Of a stretch of 11,671 bases of DNA, positions 1 through 6,985 are shown one piece after another. How positions within the stretch are numbered: position 1 is the stretch's first letter; the number at the start of each line of letters is the position of its first letter. The DNA is from DATEMK01 sp035275625 (GTDB lineage: Bacteria; Bacteroidota; Bacteroidia; AKYH767-A; OLB10). A model generated the notes under the pieces. It was not told the origin of the DNA. It did not search any database and saw nothing but the letters and a program-made list of their open reading frames with translations. The translations under genes were made by a program, and so were the position numbers. The stretch spans positions 1 through 11,671 of the forward strand of contig DATEMK010000265.1 in NCBI GenBank assembly GCA_035275625.1. The letters run 5' to 3'.

Positions 1-597
1 ACTTCTATATTGGATTATTACAAAACAACATTAAGCCCGCAACTAAAAACAATAGATCAGAAACTATCAAAATTAAACCGGGCGCATATTAAAGGGATGC
101 GTGAAATGTATCCTGGTAAAAAGTTTGCTCCTGATGCCAACAGCACCATGAGGCTGAGTTATGGCACTGTAAAAGATTATGACCCGATGGATGCAGTCCA
201 TTATGATTACTTCACGACTCTTGAAGGGATCATGGAAAAAATGGATGATAAATATAAAGATTACAATGTTCCGAAAAAGCTGGCAGAGCTGTACAATAAA
301 AAAGACTATGGGCACTATGCTGAAAACGGAGAGATGAAAGTATGCTTCCTCACGAATAACGACATTACAGGCGGCAGTTCGGGCAGCGGGGTGCTTAACG
401 ATAAAGGTGAATTGATCGGCCTGGCATTTGACGGGAATTGGGAAGCCATGTGCGGGGATATTGTTTTTGATCCCAACTACAAGCGAACCATTGTTGTGGA
501 TATACGATATGTTCTTTTTATCGTTGACAAATTTGCCGGGGCAACCAACCTGATAAATGAAATGAAAATAAATGATGTGAGCACTTCATCAAAATAA
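1..597 (+). CDS. S46 family serine dipeptidyl-peptidase, DPP7-type (C-terminal part, 5' end outside window)
   Basis: The reading frame is open from base 1, so only about the last 198 residues of a roughly 700-residue enzyme are present; the TTG at 10 is internal and not a start. Seen: the S46 catalytic-serine block T-G-G-S-S-G-S-G-V-L-N, with the nucleophile Ser encoded at 379-381, followed by E-L-I-G-L-A-F-D-G-N-W-E and the closing I-V-V-D-I-R-Y-V-L block. Known for the family: these are periplasmic or surface enzymes that release N-terminal dipeptides, and the residue 18 after the nucleophile (673 in the Porphyromonas enzymes) is Gly in DPP7 (hydrophobic P1) and Arg in DPP11 (acidic P1). 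Here it is Gly (433-435), so DPP7-like specificity is inferred. The usual Pro two residues after Gly-Ser-Gly is replaced by Gly (GSG rather than GSP). The peptide transporter downstream fits a peptide-utilisation role. Very likely correct at family level. Confidence 0.93.
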   Translation, partial: TSILDYYKTTLSPQLKTIDQKLSKLNRAHIKGMREMYPGKKFAPDANSTMRLSYGTVKDYDPMDAVHYDYFTTLEGIMEKMDDKYKDYNVPKKLAELYNKKDYGHYAENGEMKVCFLTNNDITGGSSGSGVLNDKGELIGLAFDGNWEAMCGDIVFDPNYKRTIVVDIRYVLFIVDKFAGATNLINEMKINDVSTSSK

Positions 598-678
598 AAA
601 ATTATTCATCAGAACTTCAATATTAAACAGGCTTTTACTTTCGTTATTATAAAGGTAAAAATAGGGTTAGTTTTTGTT

Positions 679-718
679 AAAATTCCCTCCGCCAAAGGCA
701 GAGGGAATTTTGTTTTTA
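679..718 (+). terminator. Rho-independent-type terminator after the S46 peptidase
   Basis: A perfect 11-bp stem (679-689 with 701-711) encloses a small GCC-AAA-GGC inner hairpin and is followed by a T-rich run. It lies 82 bases after the peptidase stop and before the transporter gene, so it probably separates the two transcription units. The stem is symmetric (A-rich on one side, T-rich on the other) and its core resembles the CCGCC/GGCGG palindromes found elsewhere in this window, so it may be a dispersed palindrome serving as a terminator. Confidence 0.7.
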
Positions 719-763
719 TAAGAGTCGCATAATGATGCAGCCTGCTTGTTATTGAAAAAATTC

Positions 764-771
764 TATCTTTC
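764..771 (+). promoter_or_regulatory. Possible -7 box for the peptide transporter gene
   Basis: TATCTTTC matches seven of the eight positions of the Bacteroidota -7 consensus TAnnTTTG and lies 26 bases before the ATG at 798. A TTG about 15 bases upstream could be part of a -33 element, but the spacing is short. Weak call. Confidence 0.3.
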
Positions 772-797
772 CAAAATCTAATCCATCTCAAATTGCT

Positions 798-2432
798 ATG
801 ACAAAAAAACATCCTAAAGCATTACCTTATTTGTTTCTTTCAGAAATGTGGGAACGGTTTGGATTTTATCTTATGCTGGGAATATTTTTTCTGTATATGA
901 CCGACACACAGAGGGGCGGAATGGCAATGGACAGGAGAGAAGCTTCTGACATTTTCGGAACCTACATTGCACTGGTTTACCTTACTCCTTTTATCGGTGG
1001 GCTGCTTGCCGACAGGATTTTGGGCTACAGGCTGTCCATAACCATTGGGGGAATATTGATGGGAGTCGGCTACTGTGGCCTTGCATTGCCGGGAATGACT
1101 GCTTTTTATGTATCGCTGCTGATTATTTGTGTTGGCAATGGTTTTTTCAAACCAAATATTTCAACTCTTCTTGGAAATGTTTATACCGAGGAAAAATACA
1201 AGCCATTAAAAGATTCGGGATATAATATTTTTTATATGGGCATAAACATTGGCGCATTCATCTGCAATTTTTTCGGAGCTTACCTCCGCAATACTTTTAG
1301 CTGGGGTGCTGCATTCTTTGCCGCAGGCATCGGAATGTTTATCGGGGTCATCATTTTTTGGATCGGGCAAAAACATTACAAACATGCTGATATAAGAAAA
1401 CCGACTAAGGCAGAAGACATGCCGGTCTCGAAGATTTTAGGTTTGACAATTGTTCCGGCTTTGATTGCAGGGTATATCGGGTGGGTTATACCCGAAAATA
1501 TTTTTGGCAGCGACAGCACGGATGCTTTTATTTTTGGTGCGCTTCCTGTTGCCGGATATTATGTTTCCATCATGGTACGTTCCAATGCCGAAGATAAACG
1601 CCCTATTGCTGCATTGCTTGCGGTATTTGCAGTGGCAATAATTTTCTGGGCGATCTTTAAGCAAAACGGCACAGCATTAACCACCTGGGCAGAAAGCTAT
1701 ACCGCCAGGGAAGTTCCTTCAGCGCTTGTTGCCCCTGCAAAAGCGCTGGGAATGGTGCAGGAAGTAAAAATGAAAAAGGACTCTGTACCACTCGCTGACG
1801 AACAATTCCGCATTGCCCGTGACGCGAACGATAAACCCATCAAGAATTGGAATTATCCTTTATACTTTAAAAATCTTCCGCCTGAAAAACTTCCGGCAGA
1901 AGGTGAACCTGTAAAACTTGTTTCTACTGAGCTGTTTCAGTCTGTAAATCCTTTTTGGGTGGTTTTGCTGACACCCGTCATTGTAATTTTCTGGAATTTT
2001 CTGAAAAGAAAAAATAAAGAGCCCACTACTCCCTGGAAAATTTTTTATGGTTTGTTCATCACTGCTCTTTCAACGCTGGTAATGGTAGGTGCAACGTATG
2101 CTTGCCATAACGGCATGGAAAAAAGTTCGATGTGGTGGCTTATCGGCTGCTATGGAGTGATAACGGTCGGAGAATTGTGTCTTAGTCCTATGGCATTATC
2201 GCTCGTTTCAAAATTGTCTCCTCCGCGCCTTACAGGGTTGATGATGGGAGGATGGTTTCTTTCCACATCAATCGGGAATAAAATGAGCGGGGTGCTGGCC
2301 AGCTTATGGGATGGCTATGAACACAAAGCAAACTTCTTTTTGGTAAATTTTCTTCTCGCATTAATTACAGCCGCTATTATTTTTATGATGATAAAATGGC
2401 TGAGCAAAATAATGAAAGAGCACGGAGTGTGA
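798..2432 (+). CDS. POT/PTR-family proton-dependent oligopeptide transporter
   Basis: This 544-residue multi-pass inner-membrane protein has the POT hallmarks in order. The first helix carries the E-x-x-E-R-F proton-coupling motif (E16, E19, R20, F21). The loop after helix 2 has G-L-L-A-D-R (68-73). PTR2 signature G-N-G-F-F-K-P-N-I-S spans 113-122 with the conserved Lys118, F-Y-M-G-I-N-I-G spans 145-152, and G-E-L-C-L-S-P spans 458-464. POT proteins import di- and tripeptides with protons. A hydrophilic loop at about 300-378 separates the two helical halves; this is longer than in textbook members, but such loops are common in Bacteroidota homologues. The seventh-helix F-W-A-x-F-E-Q motif reads F-W-A-I-F-K-Q here (Lys288), so that acidic substrate-site residue is absent. 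The ATG at 798 has no Shine-Dalgarno, as is usual for the phylum. The gene follows an S46 dipeptidyl-peptidase, whose products it could import. Its stop is 8 bases from that of the convergent CNNM/CorC gene. Confidence 0.95.
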   Translation: MTKKHPKALPYLFLSEMWERFGFYLMLGIFFLYMTDTQRGGMAMDRREASDIFGTYIALVYLTPFIGGLLADRILGYRLSITIGGILMGVGYCGLALPGMTAFYVSLLIICVGNGFFKPNISTLLGNVYTEEKYKPLKDSGYNIFYMGINIGAFICNFFGAYLRNTFSWGAAFFAAGIGMFIGVIIFWIGQKHYKHADIRKPTKAEDMPVSKILGLTIVPALIAGYIGWVIPENIFGSDSTDAFIFGALPVAGYYVSIMVRSNAEDKRPIAALLAVFAVAIIFWAIFKQNGTALTTWAESYTAREVPSALVAPAKALGMVQEVKMKKDSVPLADEQFRIARDANDKPIKNWNYPLYFKNLPPEKLPAEGEPVKLVSTELFQSVNPFWVVLLTPVIVIFWNFLKRKNKEPTTPWKIFYGLFITALSTLVMVGATYACHNGMEKSSMWWLIGCYGVITVGELCLSPMALSLVSKLSPPRLTGLMMGGWFLSTSIGNKMSGVLASLWDGYEHKANFFLVNFLLALITAAIIFMMIKWLSKIMKEHGV

Positions 2433-2440
2433 TCAAAAAA

Positions 2441-3706
2441 TTAATCCCGGTCAATTTTAAATCGCACCTGTTCAATACGGTTCCCTTTTAATGTCTGAAC
2501 CTTTATTACAAAAGGAGGGATGGTAATTACTTCGGTGGGTTCAGGAATGCTTTCATGATAATAGAAAATAAATCCTGCAAGGGTTTCATAACCACCAGCC
2601 GGAATTTTAAGATTGTATTTTTCATTGAGGTAATCAATTTCAAGGCGGCCTGAAAAAAGATATTCGTGATCGCTTATTTTATTTTCAACAAGGTCTTCCG
2701 TATCATGCTCATCCTGTATCTCTCCGAAAATTTCTTCAATTACGTCTTCTACAGTAATCATTCCTGAAGTAATGCCGTGCTCATCCACTACCACAGCCAC
2801 ACTGCGGTGTTCCTGCGTGAAATGTTTGAGCAGGCCCTGCGCAGTCATCGTTTCAGGAAAAATAGAAACGGGTAAAAGAATGGATTGAATGTTTTCAGGA
2901 TGCTTAAACATTTCATAAGAATGAACAAAGCCGATTATATTTTCGATTGCATCGCGGTAAATAAGAATTCGTGAAAGACGTGTTTCAATAAATTTATTCC
3001 GCAAATCCTGAATGGGAGCTTCCACATTCATGGCAATAATTTCCATGCGGGGGATCATGCAATTCCTGATTTTTATTTTGCTGAAATCAAGCGCTGCCTG
3101 GAACATTTCAATTTCGGAATTGATTTCGCTGTTCTGAATATTTCTTGTACTGATGTTGCTTAAATAATGATCCAGGTCAATGCGGCCGAATAAAGGCCGG
3201 GTTTCGGTAAAATCAATTTTAAACAAAGTGCGAAGCCCGAAATGAGTAATGCCGAGAATCAACACCACTACAGGATAAAATAAAAAGTAAAAAATAAAAA
3301 CGGGTAATGAAAAAAAAGAAAGCGTTTCGTTTGGATTTATCCTGAATAAAATTTTTGGAAGAAATTCTCCGGCAATCAGAATCAGCAATGTGGAAATAAA
3401 TGTTTCAATAATAAGGGTTAAAACTTCTGACTGGTACCTGCCGGGTACAAACTCAAAAATAAGCGGCTCTAAGAGATGCGCCATATAGGTTCCGTAAATA
3501 ACGAGCGCTATGTTTAAGCCAACAAGTACGGTGCAAATAAATTTGGAAGGCGCTTTAACAAAAAAGCTGAGAATTTTTGCAGTGAATTTCCCCTGCTTGT
3601 TTTCCAGCTCGATTTTAAATTTGTTTGCTGAAAGAAATGCTAATTCAATTCCTGAAAAAAAACCTACAAGGAGCATGGAACTGATGATGATGATGGTGAT
3701 GTTCAT
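2441..3706 (-). CDS. CNNM (DUF21)/CBS-pair/CorC_HlyC-domain membrane protein (hemolysin/CorC family, GldE-like)
   Basis: The 421-residue protein has the full architecture of this family. An N-terminal DUF21/CNNM membrane domain covers about 1-190, with a first helix containing F-F-S-G-I-E-L-A-F-L-S-A and the conserved G-E-F-L-P-K at 113-118. Two CBS domains span about 215-340, with M-I-P-R-M-E-I at 217-223 and V-V-D-E-H-G-I-T-S-G-M-I-T-V-E-D at 307-322. A CorC_HlyC C-terminal domain covers about 347-418. Relatives are Mg2+/divalent cation efflux or resistance proteins; in Bacteroidota a paralogue is the gliding protein GldE, and without gldD nearby I cannot separate the two. It is the last gene of the minus-strand cluster, 84 bases after the small membrane protein, and that gap is filled by a heptamer inverted repeat. 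The family name 'hemolysin' is historical and implies no toxin activity. Confidence 0.92.
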   Translation of the reverse strand: MNITIIIISSMLLVGFFSGIELAFLSANKFKIELENKQGKFTAKILSFFVKAPSKFICTVLVGLNIALVIYGTYMAHLLEPLIFEFVPGRYQSEVLTLIIETFISTLLILIAGEFLPKILFRINPNETLSFFSLPVFIFYFLFYPVVVLILGITHFGLRTLFKIDFTETRPLFGRIDLDHYLSNISTRNIQNSEINSEIEMFQAALDFSKIKIRNCMIPRMEIIAMNVEAPIQDLRNKFIETRLSRILIYRDAIENIIGFVHSYEMFKHPENIQSILLPVSIFPETMTAQGLLKHFTQEHRSVAVVVDEHGITSGMITVEDVIEEIFGEIQDEHDTEDLVENKISDHEYLFSGRLEIDYLNEKYNLKIPAGGYETLAGFIFYYHESIPEPTEVITIPPFVIKVQTLKGNRIEQVRFKIDRD

Positions 3707-3712
3707 TTTTTG

Positions 3713-3786
3713 TTTAAGGTTTAAGGTTTAAGGTTTAAGGTTAGTCGCGTCAGCAACTTTAACCTTAAACCTAAAACCTAAAACCT
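3713..3786. repeat. Heptamer inverted repeat (TTTAAGG / CCTTAAA)
   Basis: Four perfect tandem TTTAAGG units (3713-3740) are followed by a 19-base spacer and by CCTTAAA, CCTAAAA, CCTAAAA, CCT in inverted orientation (3763-3786), all in 7-nt phase. Arms 3724-3743 and 3760-3779 can form a ~20-bp hairpin with one mismatch. It occupies almost the whole spacer between the small membrane protein gene and the CNNM/CorC gene, so it would be transcribed within the cluster and could stabilise or attenuate the mRNA. Confidence 0.85.
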
Positions 3787-3790
3787 GACA

Positions 3791-3979
3791 TTATTCTTCT
3801 TCGTGTTTTTGCATGGAGATGCGTTGTTTCCTGCGGACTATGTAAAAGATCAATGCAAAGCTGGTAATTATAAAAATATAAACCGCATCAATGAATCCTT
3901 CGGAAAAAGTTTTATAAACTCCAAAACCGGTTCCGAACAGGACCACTAAGAGCCAGGATATTTCAAGAATCCGGAGCAT
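3791..3979 (-). CDS. Small two-helix inner-membrane protein of the lptC cluster (function unknown)
   Basis: This 62-residue protein has two predicted transmembrane segments (about residues 7-25 and 31-49) and a basic then mixed-charge cytoplasmic tail (R-R-K-Q-R-I ... K-H-E-E-E). I recognise no domain. The ATG at 3979 lies inside the end of the LptC-like gene, so the two coding regions overlap by 17 bases in different frames, which points to translational coupling and supports it being a real gene. From memory, a small membrane protein at this place between lptC and the CorC-family gene recurs in Bacteroidota, but its role is not known to me. An assisting role in LPS transport or membrane assembly is only a guess from position. 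Confidence 0.78.
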   Translation of the reverse strand: MLRILEISWLLVVLFGTGFGVYKTFSEGFIDAVYIFIITSFALIFYIVRRKQRISMQKHEEE

Positions 3980-4544
3980 GTTTTTCTTTACTGACGTTAA
4001 ATACTCCTTTTACTTTATTTATTTTATAATTGGTAAAATCTTCGTTGGCTTCAAACCCGTTTCCGATGATGATTTCATCTTTGGTTGTAATTTTTGCAAA
4101 TACGGTTGAATAAATCTTTTTTATTTTCTGATCCCAGATTAAATGTTCGGTGTTGAGCTGTTCGCCTTTTTTATTTACGACCACCACATCGTTTCGCGCT
4201 TCCATGATGTCATCTGATTCGCGGCTGATGGCGTAGTTTGCCGTTATGGTTGAAATGATATTTAAGGTATCATCAAAAAACTTAAGATCAATCCCTTTGG
4301 GCATTTCCACATAGGGTTTCGGAGTTAAATAACGGTTCATTAACGGAGCCTTCAGCTTTGCTTTTACTTTTGCCGAGTCGCTGTAGAGAACTTCAATGTT
4401 TACGGCTGATTCAACAGGAAGGTTTATTTTTTTTGTGATAAGTTCAACTTCGCTTTTATCATTGACGCACGAATAAAATATTGCGGAAATAAAAGCTAAA
4501 GTAAAAAAAAATTTGGTGTTCAAAGTTGAAGGTTTAATATTCAA
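3963..4544 (-). CDS. lptC: LptC-like LPS export lipoprotein
   Basis: The protein is about 193 residues (186 if the inner TTG at 4523 is used). It has a lipoprotein signal peptide ending in the lipobox F-Y-S-C (Cys26, or Cys19 from the inner start), then the beta-rich LptC fold: repeated strands such as A-K-V-K-A-K-L-K-A-P, I-M-E-A-R-N-D-V-V-V-V, and near the end the G-N-G-F-E-A-N-E-D-F ... I-N-K-V-K-G block typical of the family. LptC is the periplasmic part of the LptBFG-C complex that hands LPS to LptA; Bacteroidota versions are often lipid-anchored instead of having an N-terminal helix. No ATG exists in frame back to the stop codon at 4611-4613. The start must be a TTG (4544 or 4523) or another non-ATG codon, and both candidates lie inside a 7-nt-period repeat, so the N-terminus is uncertain. 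It overlaps the next gene by 17 bases. Confidence 0.85.
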   Translation of the reverse strand: MNIKPSTLNTKFFFTLAFISAIFYSCVNDKSEVELITKKINLPVESAVNIEVLYSDSAKVKAKLKAPLMNRYLTPKPYVEMPKGIDLKFFDDTLNIISTITANYAISRESDDIMEARNDVVVVNKKGEQLNTEHLIWDQKIKKIYSTVFAKITTKDEIIIGNGFEANEDFTNYKINKVKGVFNVSKEKHAPDS

Positions 4545-4552
4545 AGTTAGGA
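4518..4552. repeat. Degenerate heptamer repeat over the lptC start
   Basis: Five units in strict 7-nt phase: GTTCAAA, GTTGAAG, GTTTAAT, ATTCAAA, GTTAGGA. The repeat covers the start region of the lptC-like gene on the minus strand, so the predicted first residues are largely repeat translation. Confidence 0.65.
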
Positions 4553-4567
4553 AAATTTGAAGTCGGT

Positions 4568-4610
4568 GGTCAGATGTCGGAAGTCTGACCTCTGACCTCT
4601 GACCTCCGAA
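4568..4610. repeat. Heptamer inverted repeat (GGTCAGA / TCTGACC)
   Basis: Three perfect tandem TCTGACC units (4584-4604) plus a degenerate TCCGAAC run into the stop codon of the outer membrane protein gene. Upstream, GGTCAGA (4568-4574) is the exact reverse complement and is followed by the degenerate TGTCGGA, so the region can fold as a hairpin. It lies between the outer membrane protein gene and lptC. Confidence 0.8.
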
Positions 4611-6008
4611 CTAATCGTATTTCCTCTTGAAAAACCAGGATTCATTCAAAGAAACCCCTACATGAAAACGAAGGTACTGCTGGCTGAGCAGGTTATCTTT
4701 TGTGGTTCCTTTTTGACCGGCTTCGATGCCGAGCTGAAAAGTTGCTTTTTGTATGCGGTCTTTATTAATAACCGGAATGCCGAATCCGAGAGCTACACCA
4801 TAATCATTGATGGAGGTGTTGTTGAGATTTACATAGGACCTGGTGTAATGCCCGCCCAGGCGATAACTGATTTTCTGGCTGAATTTTAGTCCTTTTTTAT
4901 TTGGAATCCATTCCCCGCCAAGGGCAATGTTATAGCTGTTTTGTAAAGCATCATTTGTGCTGAACGATTTGAATTCGCTCCAGCTTTGCATCGTGACATC
5001 AGCGCCAAGCAGCCATTTGCCTGTTTTGCCATAAGCAATTCCTCCTGAGTAATACATGGGGATGGTAGTATTGCCGACCTGGTCTGTTATGAACTGAACG
5101 GTGTCAACAACGGTTTCAAAAACTCCTCCTGTTGAACTGTAGTTGTACCAGTAGGAATTAAATTTTGAACGGATCTCTGAACTCATGGCCCCGGACAATC
5201 CCACATTAAAAAATTTTTCTTTTTTCATTTTGTATGTGTAAAGCAATCCAAAATTAAGATAGAGATCACCGGGCGATGTGGTGTTGCTGATCCTTGTATT
5301 GTACGAATTGGGCGATTCGGTAAATTCAACACTTCTCGATGTATTAATGGAACCGAAAAGCCAGGATGCATTGAAGCCGATGGAAAAACCTTTTAAAGCA
5401 TTAAAGCGGTTTTCATACTTTTTGATTTGAACGGTGTCTTTATCTGCCACGAGCTTTTTATACTTTTCTGAAATATAAAATTTGCCGGCAAGGTTTGAAA
5501 AGGGAGCATAGGCGTTTCCGAGATAAAATTTTGTTACGCCTCCATCCCCTTTAAACGTGTATCTTACAGGTCCCATCTTGTCATCCACTGATTCGGTATT
5601 GATGTTGTACCCCACGTTGCTGTAAGGGATCACACCGAGGCTGGCTCCCCATTTATTTTTAATGACAGGGAATCCGAAAGCAAGATAGGAGATATTGACT
5701 CCGTTGGCGGTTTGTGAATTAGACGTGGTTTTAAGATTTGATATTTCACATTTAAAGCCTGCTTCGAAGGTGGTGATGGTGTCAAATGCATAGGAAGCGG
5801 GGTTGATAAGATTCAGACGGTCGCCTGAGTAGATGGCGTTGCCGGTGCCGCCCATGCCGGTTTGTGCAACGGTTGCGGGTGAAGCAAGCTCACCAATGCC
5901 GTAACGTGAATAAGGCGAAACAGTGGCGCGCTGTGCATTCAGCGAAAGTGAAAGTGAAAGTAAAAGTGAAAATGAAAAAGTTTTTTTATGAATGTATTTA
6001 AATTGCAT
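4611..6008 (-). CDS. Outer membrane beta-barrel protein of the coaX-lptC cluster (FadL/OMPP1-like)
   Basis: From the ATG at 6008 the product has 465 residues; the GTG at 6038 would add ten residues in front of the signal peptide and is less likely. Residues 1-26 form a signal peptide (basic start, then a Ser-Leu repeat core, ending L-N-A-Q). The mature protein opens with S-P-Y-S-R-Y-G-I-G-E-L and then G-M-G-G-T-G (51-56), a block I associate with Bacteroidota outer membrane barrels of the FadL/PorV-like superfamily. The rest alternates aromatic and polar residues as in beta-strands and ends in H-V-G-V-S-L-N-E-S-W-F-F-K-R-K-Y-D. No substrate can be read from the sequence. It lies between coaX and lptC, a position I remember as conserved, which suggests an envelope-assembly or transport role. 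Family-level call is good; function is unknown. Confidence 0.82.
   Translation of the reverse strand: MQFKYIHKKTFSFSLLLSLSLSLNAQRATVSPYSRYGIGELASPATVAQTGMGGTGNAIYSGDRLNLINPASYAFDTITTFEAGFKCEISNLKTTSNSQTANGVNISYLAFGFPVIKNKWGASLGVIPYSNVGYNINTESVDDKMGPVRYTFKGDGGVTKFYLGNAYAPFSNLAGKFYISEKYKKLVADKDTVQIKKYENRFNALKGFSIGFNASWLFGSINTSRSVEFTESPNSYNTRISNTTSPGDLYLNFGLLYTYKMKKEKFFNVGLSGAMSSEIRSKFNSYWYNYSSTGGVFETVVDTVQFITDQVGNTTIPMYYSGGIAYGKTGKWLLGADVTMQSWSEFKSFSTNDALQNSYNIALGGEWIPNKKGLKFSQKISYRLGGHYTRSYVNLNNTSINDYGVALGFGIPVINKDRIQKATFQLGIEAGQKGTTKDNLLSQQYLRFHVGVSLNESWFFKRKYD
5941..5976. repeat. Hexamer tract inside the signal-peptide coding region
   Basis: Six hexamer units (AGCGAA, AGTGAA, AGTGAA, AGTAAA, AGTGAA, AATGAA) encode the alternating Ser-Leu hydrophobic core of the outer membrane protein signal peptide on the minus strand. 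The 6-nt unit keeps the frame, so gain or loss of units would change signal-peptide length by two residues per unit. Confidence 0.8.
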
Positions 6009-6036
6009 AGAGATAAAATGATTGTTATAATTGAAC

Positions 6037-6064
6037 ACGGATGACGGATAATGCTGATGAATGC
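6037..6064. repeat. Degenerate heptamer repeat upstream of the barrel gene
   Basis: ACGGATG, ACGGATA, ATGCTGA and TGAATGC follow each other in 7-nt phase; the first two are clearly related and the others only loosely. It lies in the 98-base spacer between coaX and the outer membrane protein gene. Confidence 0.45.
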
Positions 6065-6065
6065 A

Positions 6066-6080
6066 TCCGCCTAAGGCGGA
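6066..6080. repeat. CCGCC/GGCGG palindrome in the coaX-barrel spacer
   Basis: TCCGCC and GGCGGA flank a TAA loop, a perfect 6-bp stem (7-bp if the loop closes to one base). No T-run follows on the minus strand, so it is not a convincing terminator; it belongs with the similar palindromes at 691-699, 6995-7006 and 7862-7875. Confidence 0.7.
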
Positions 6081-6106
6081 CGTTAAAATCCTTTTTTTCC
6101 GCGTTA

Positions 6107-6844
6107 TCAGCGTTCCTTTTTTCTTATATTATAATTTAAGATTTCGTTTAATCCCTGCACTGTCAAATTCGGGGCTGCAAAGATGGAACTTTTTAAGTGA
6201 TCAGCAAAGAACGCATGGTCGCCCCCGGTTAGTATCACTTTTAATTCATCATATTTTTTTTTGTATTGTTCAATCGCTCCGTTTATTTCGAAAATGATCC
6301 CGTTTTGAACTCCTGACAGGATGGATTGTTCCGTGCTATTACCCGTAAGGGAGAACTTTTTTGAAGGTTTAATGAGAGGGAGCTTGGCGGTATAATGTTT
6401 TAATGCTTTGAATCGCATTTCAAATCCGGGTGAGATGGCGCCTCCGGGATAATTTTTCCTTTTATCAATGAAATCATATTTGATGCAGGTTCCAAGATCA
6501 ATGATTAAAACATTTTTTTTGGGAAAAAAAAGGGTTGCTCCAACGGCATTGGCGAGGCGGTCGTTGCCGAGGGTTTGAGGAGTTTTGTATTTGTTTTTTA
6601 TGGGGAGGGGTGTGCTGTGGTCAAGTATGATGGTAAAAGATTTTTCTTTATTTGTTTGGGGAGGAAGAGGATTATTCTCTGTTACTGTGGATAGAATAAC
6701 GTTTGAAATATCAAGATTTTTTCCCGGATTGGCGTGAGATGTTTTGCCGGTATCGTTATCTTCTGTCCATTGCTCAATTAATTTATCGTTATTAAAAATG
6801 GCGAGTTTGGTTAGGGTGTTTCCGATGTCAATGATGAGGTTCAT
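6107..6844 (-). CDS. coaX: Type III pantothenate kinase
   Basis: This 245-residue cytoplasmic enzyme phosphorylates pantothenate with ATP in the first step of coenzyme A synthesis. Family motifs are complete: the phosphate-binding D-I-G-N-T at 6-10, G-N-D-R-L-A-N at 93-99 (the Asp is the expected catalytic base), the second nucleotide-binding block D-L-G-T at 116-119, G-G-A-I-S-P-G at 134-140, T-A-K-L-P at 152-156, and T-G-G-D at 206-209. I chose the ATG at 6844 because the protein begins M-N-L-I-I-D-I-G-N-T as in the family; an in-frame ATG at 6934 only adds 30 residues translated from a 7-nt repeat. A TAATTTCG box ending 6 bases before the start resembles the phylum's -7 element. It heads the minus-strand cluster and is divergent from the T9SS cargo gene. 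Confidence 0.95.
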   Translation of the reverse strand: MNLIIDIGNTLTKLAIFNNDKLIEQWTEDNDTGKTSHANPGKNLDISNVILSTVTENNPLPPQTNKEKSFTIILDHSTPLPIKNKYKTPQTLGNDRLANAVGATLFFPKKNVLIIDLGTCIKYDFIDKRKNYPGGAISPGFEMRFKALKHYTAKLPLIKPSKKFSLTGNSTEQSILSGVQNGIIFEINGAIEQYKKKYDELKVILTGGDHAFFADHLKSSIFAAPNLTVQGLNEILNYNIRKKER

Positions 6845-6859
6845 GAGGGCGAAATTAAG

Positions 6860-6902
6860 AGTTTCGGGTTTATGGTTTAAAGTTTGAGGTTTGGGGTTTA
6901 TG
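6860..6902. repeat. Degenerate heptamer repeat upstream of coaX (RGTTTNN units)
   Basis: Six consecutive 7-nt units: AGTTTCG, GGTTTAT, GGTTTAA, AGTTTGA, GGTTTGG, GGTTTAT. It lies just upstream of the coaX start on the minus strand and creates an open but non-coding extension of the coaX frame. Confidence 0.75.
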
Positions 6903-6939
6903 TTATGGCGTTTATTTATTGTAAAACGTCCCATCTAAA

Positions 6940-6958
6940 TCCTCCCCTCCGGGGAGGA
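6940..6958. repeat. TCCTCCCC/GGGGAGGA palindrome
   Basis: A perfect 8-bp GC-rich stem (6940-6947 with 6951-6958) with a TCC loop. The context (CATCTAAA before, ACTTAAGG after) looks to me like a palindrome seen repeatedly in Bacteroidota genomes, from memory. It has no T-run on either side and lies between divergent genes, so it is probably a dispersed repeat, not a terminator. Confidence 0.65.
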
Positions 6959-6985
6959 CTTAAGGTATGAAACCGGCTTTGAATT

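Noticed and set aside
2433..2440. Shared terminator between the convergent transporter and CNNM/CorC genes
   Set aside because: Only eight bases separate the stops, and no inverted repeat is visible there.
3713..3786. CRISPR array
   Set aside because: Units are 7 nt with no spacers; this is a simple tandem and inverted repeat.
6009..6038. GTG start of the outer membrane protein
   Set aside because: The ATG at 6008 directly precedes a typical signal peptide; the GTG lies in repeat-like spacer sequence.
6845..6934. 30-residue N-terminal extension of pantothenate kinase
   Set aside because: It translates a 7-nt repeat, and family members begin at M-N-L-I-I-D-I-G-N-T or equivalent.
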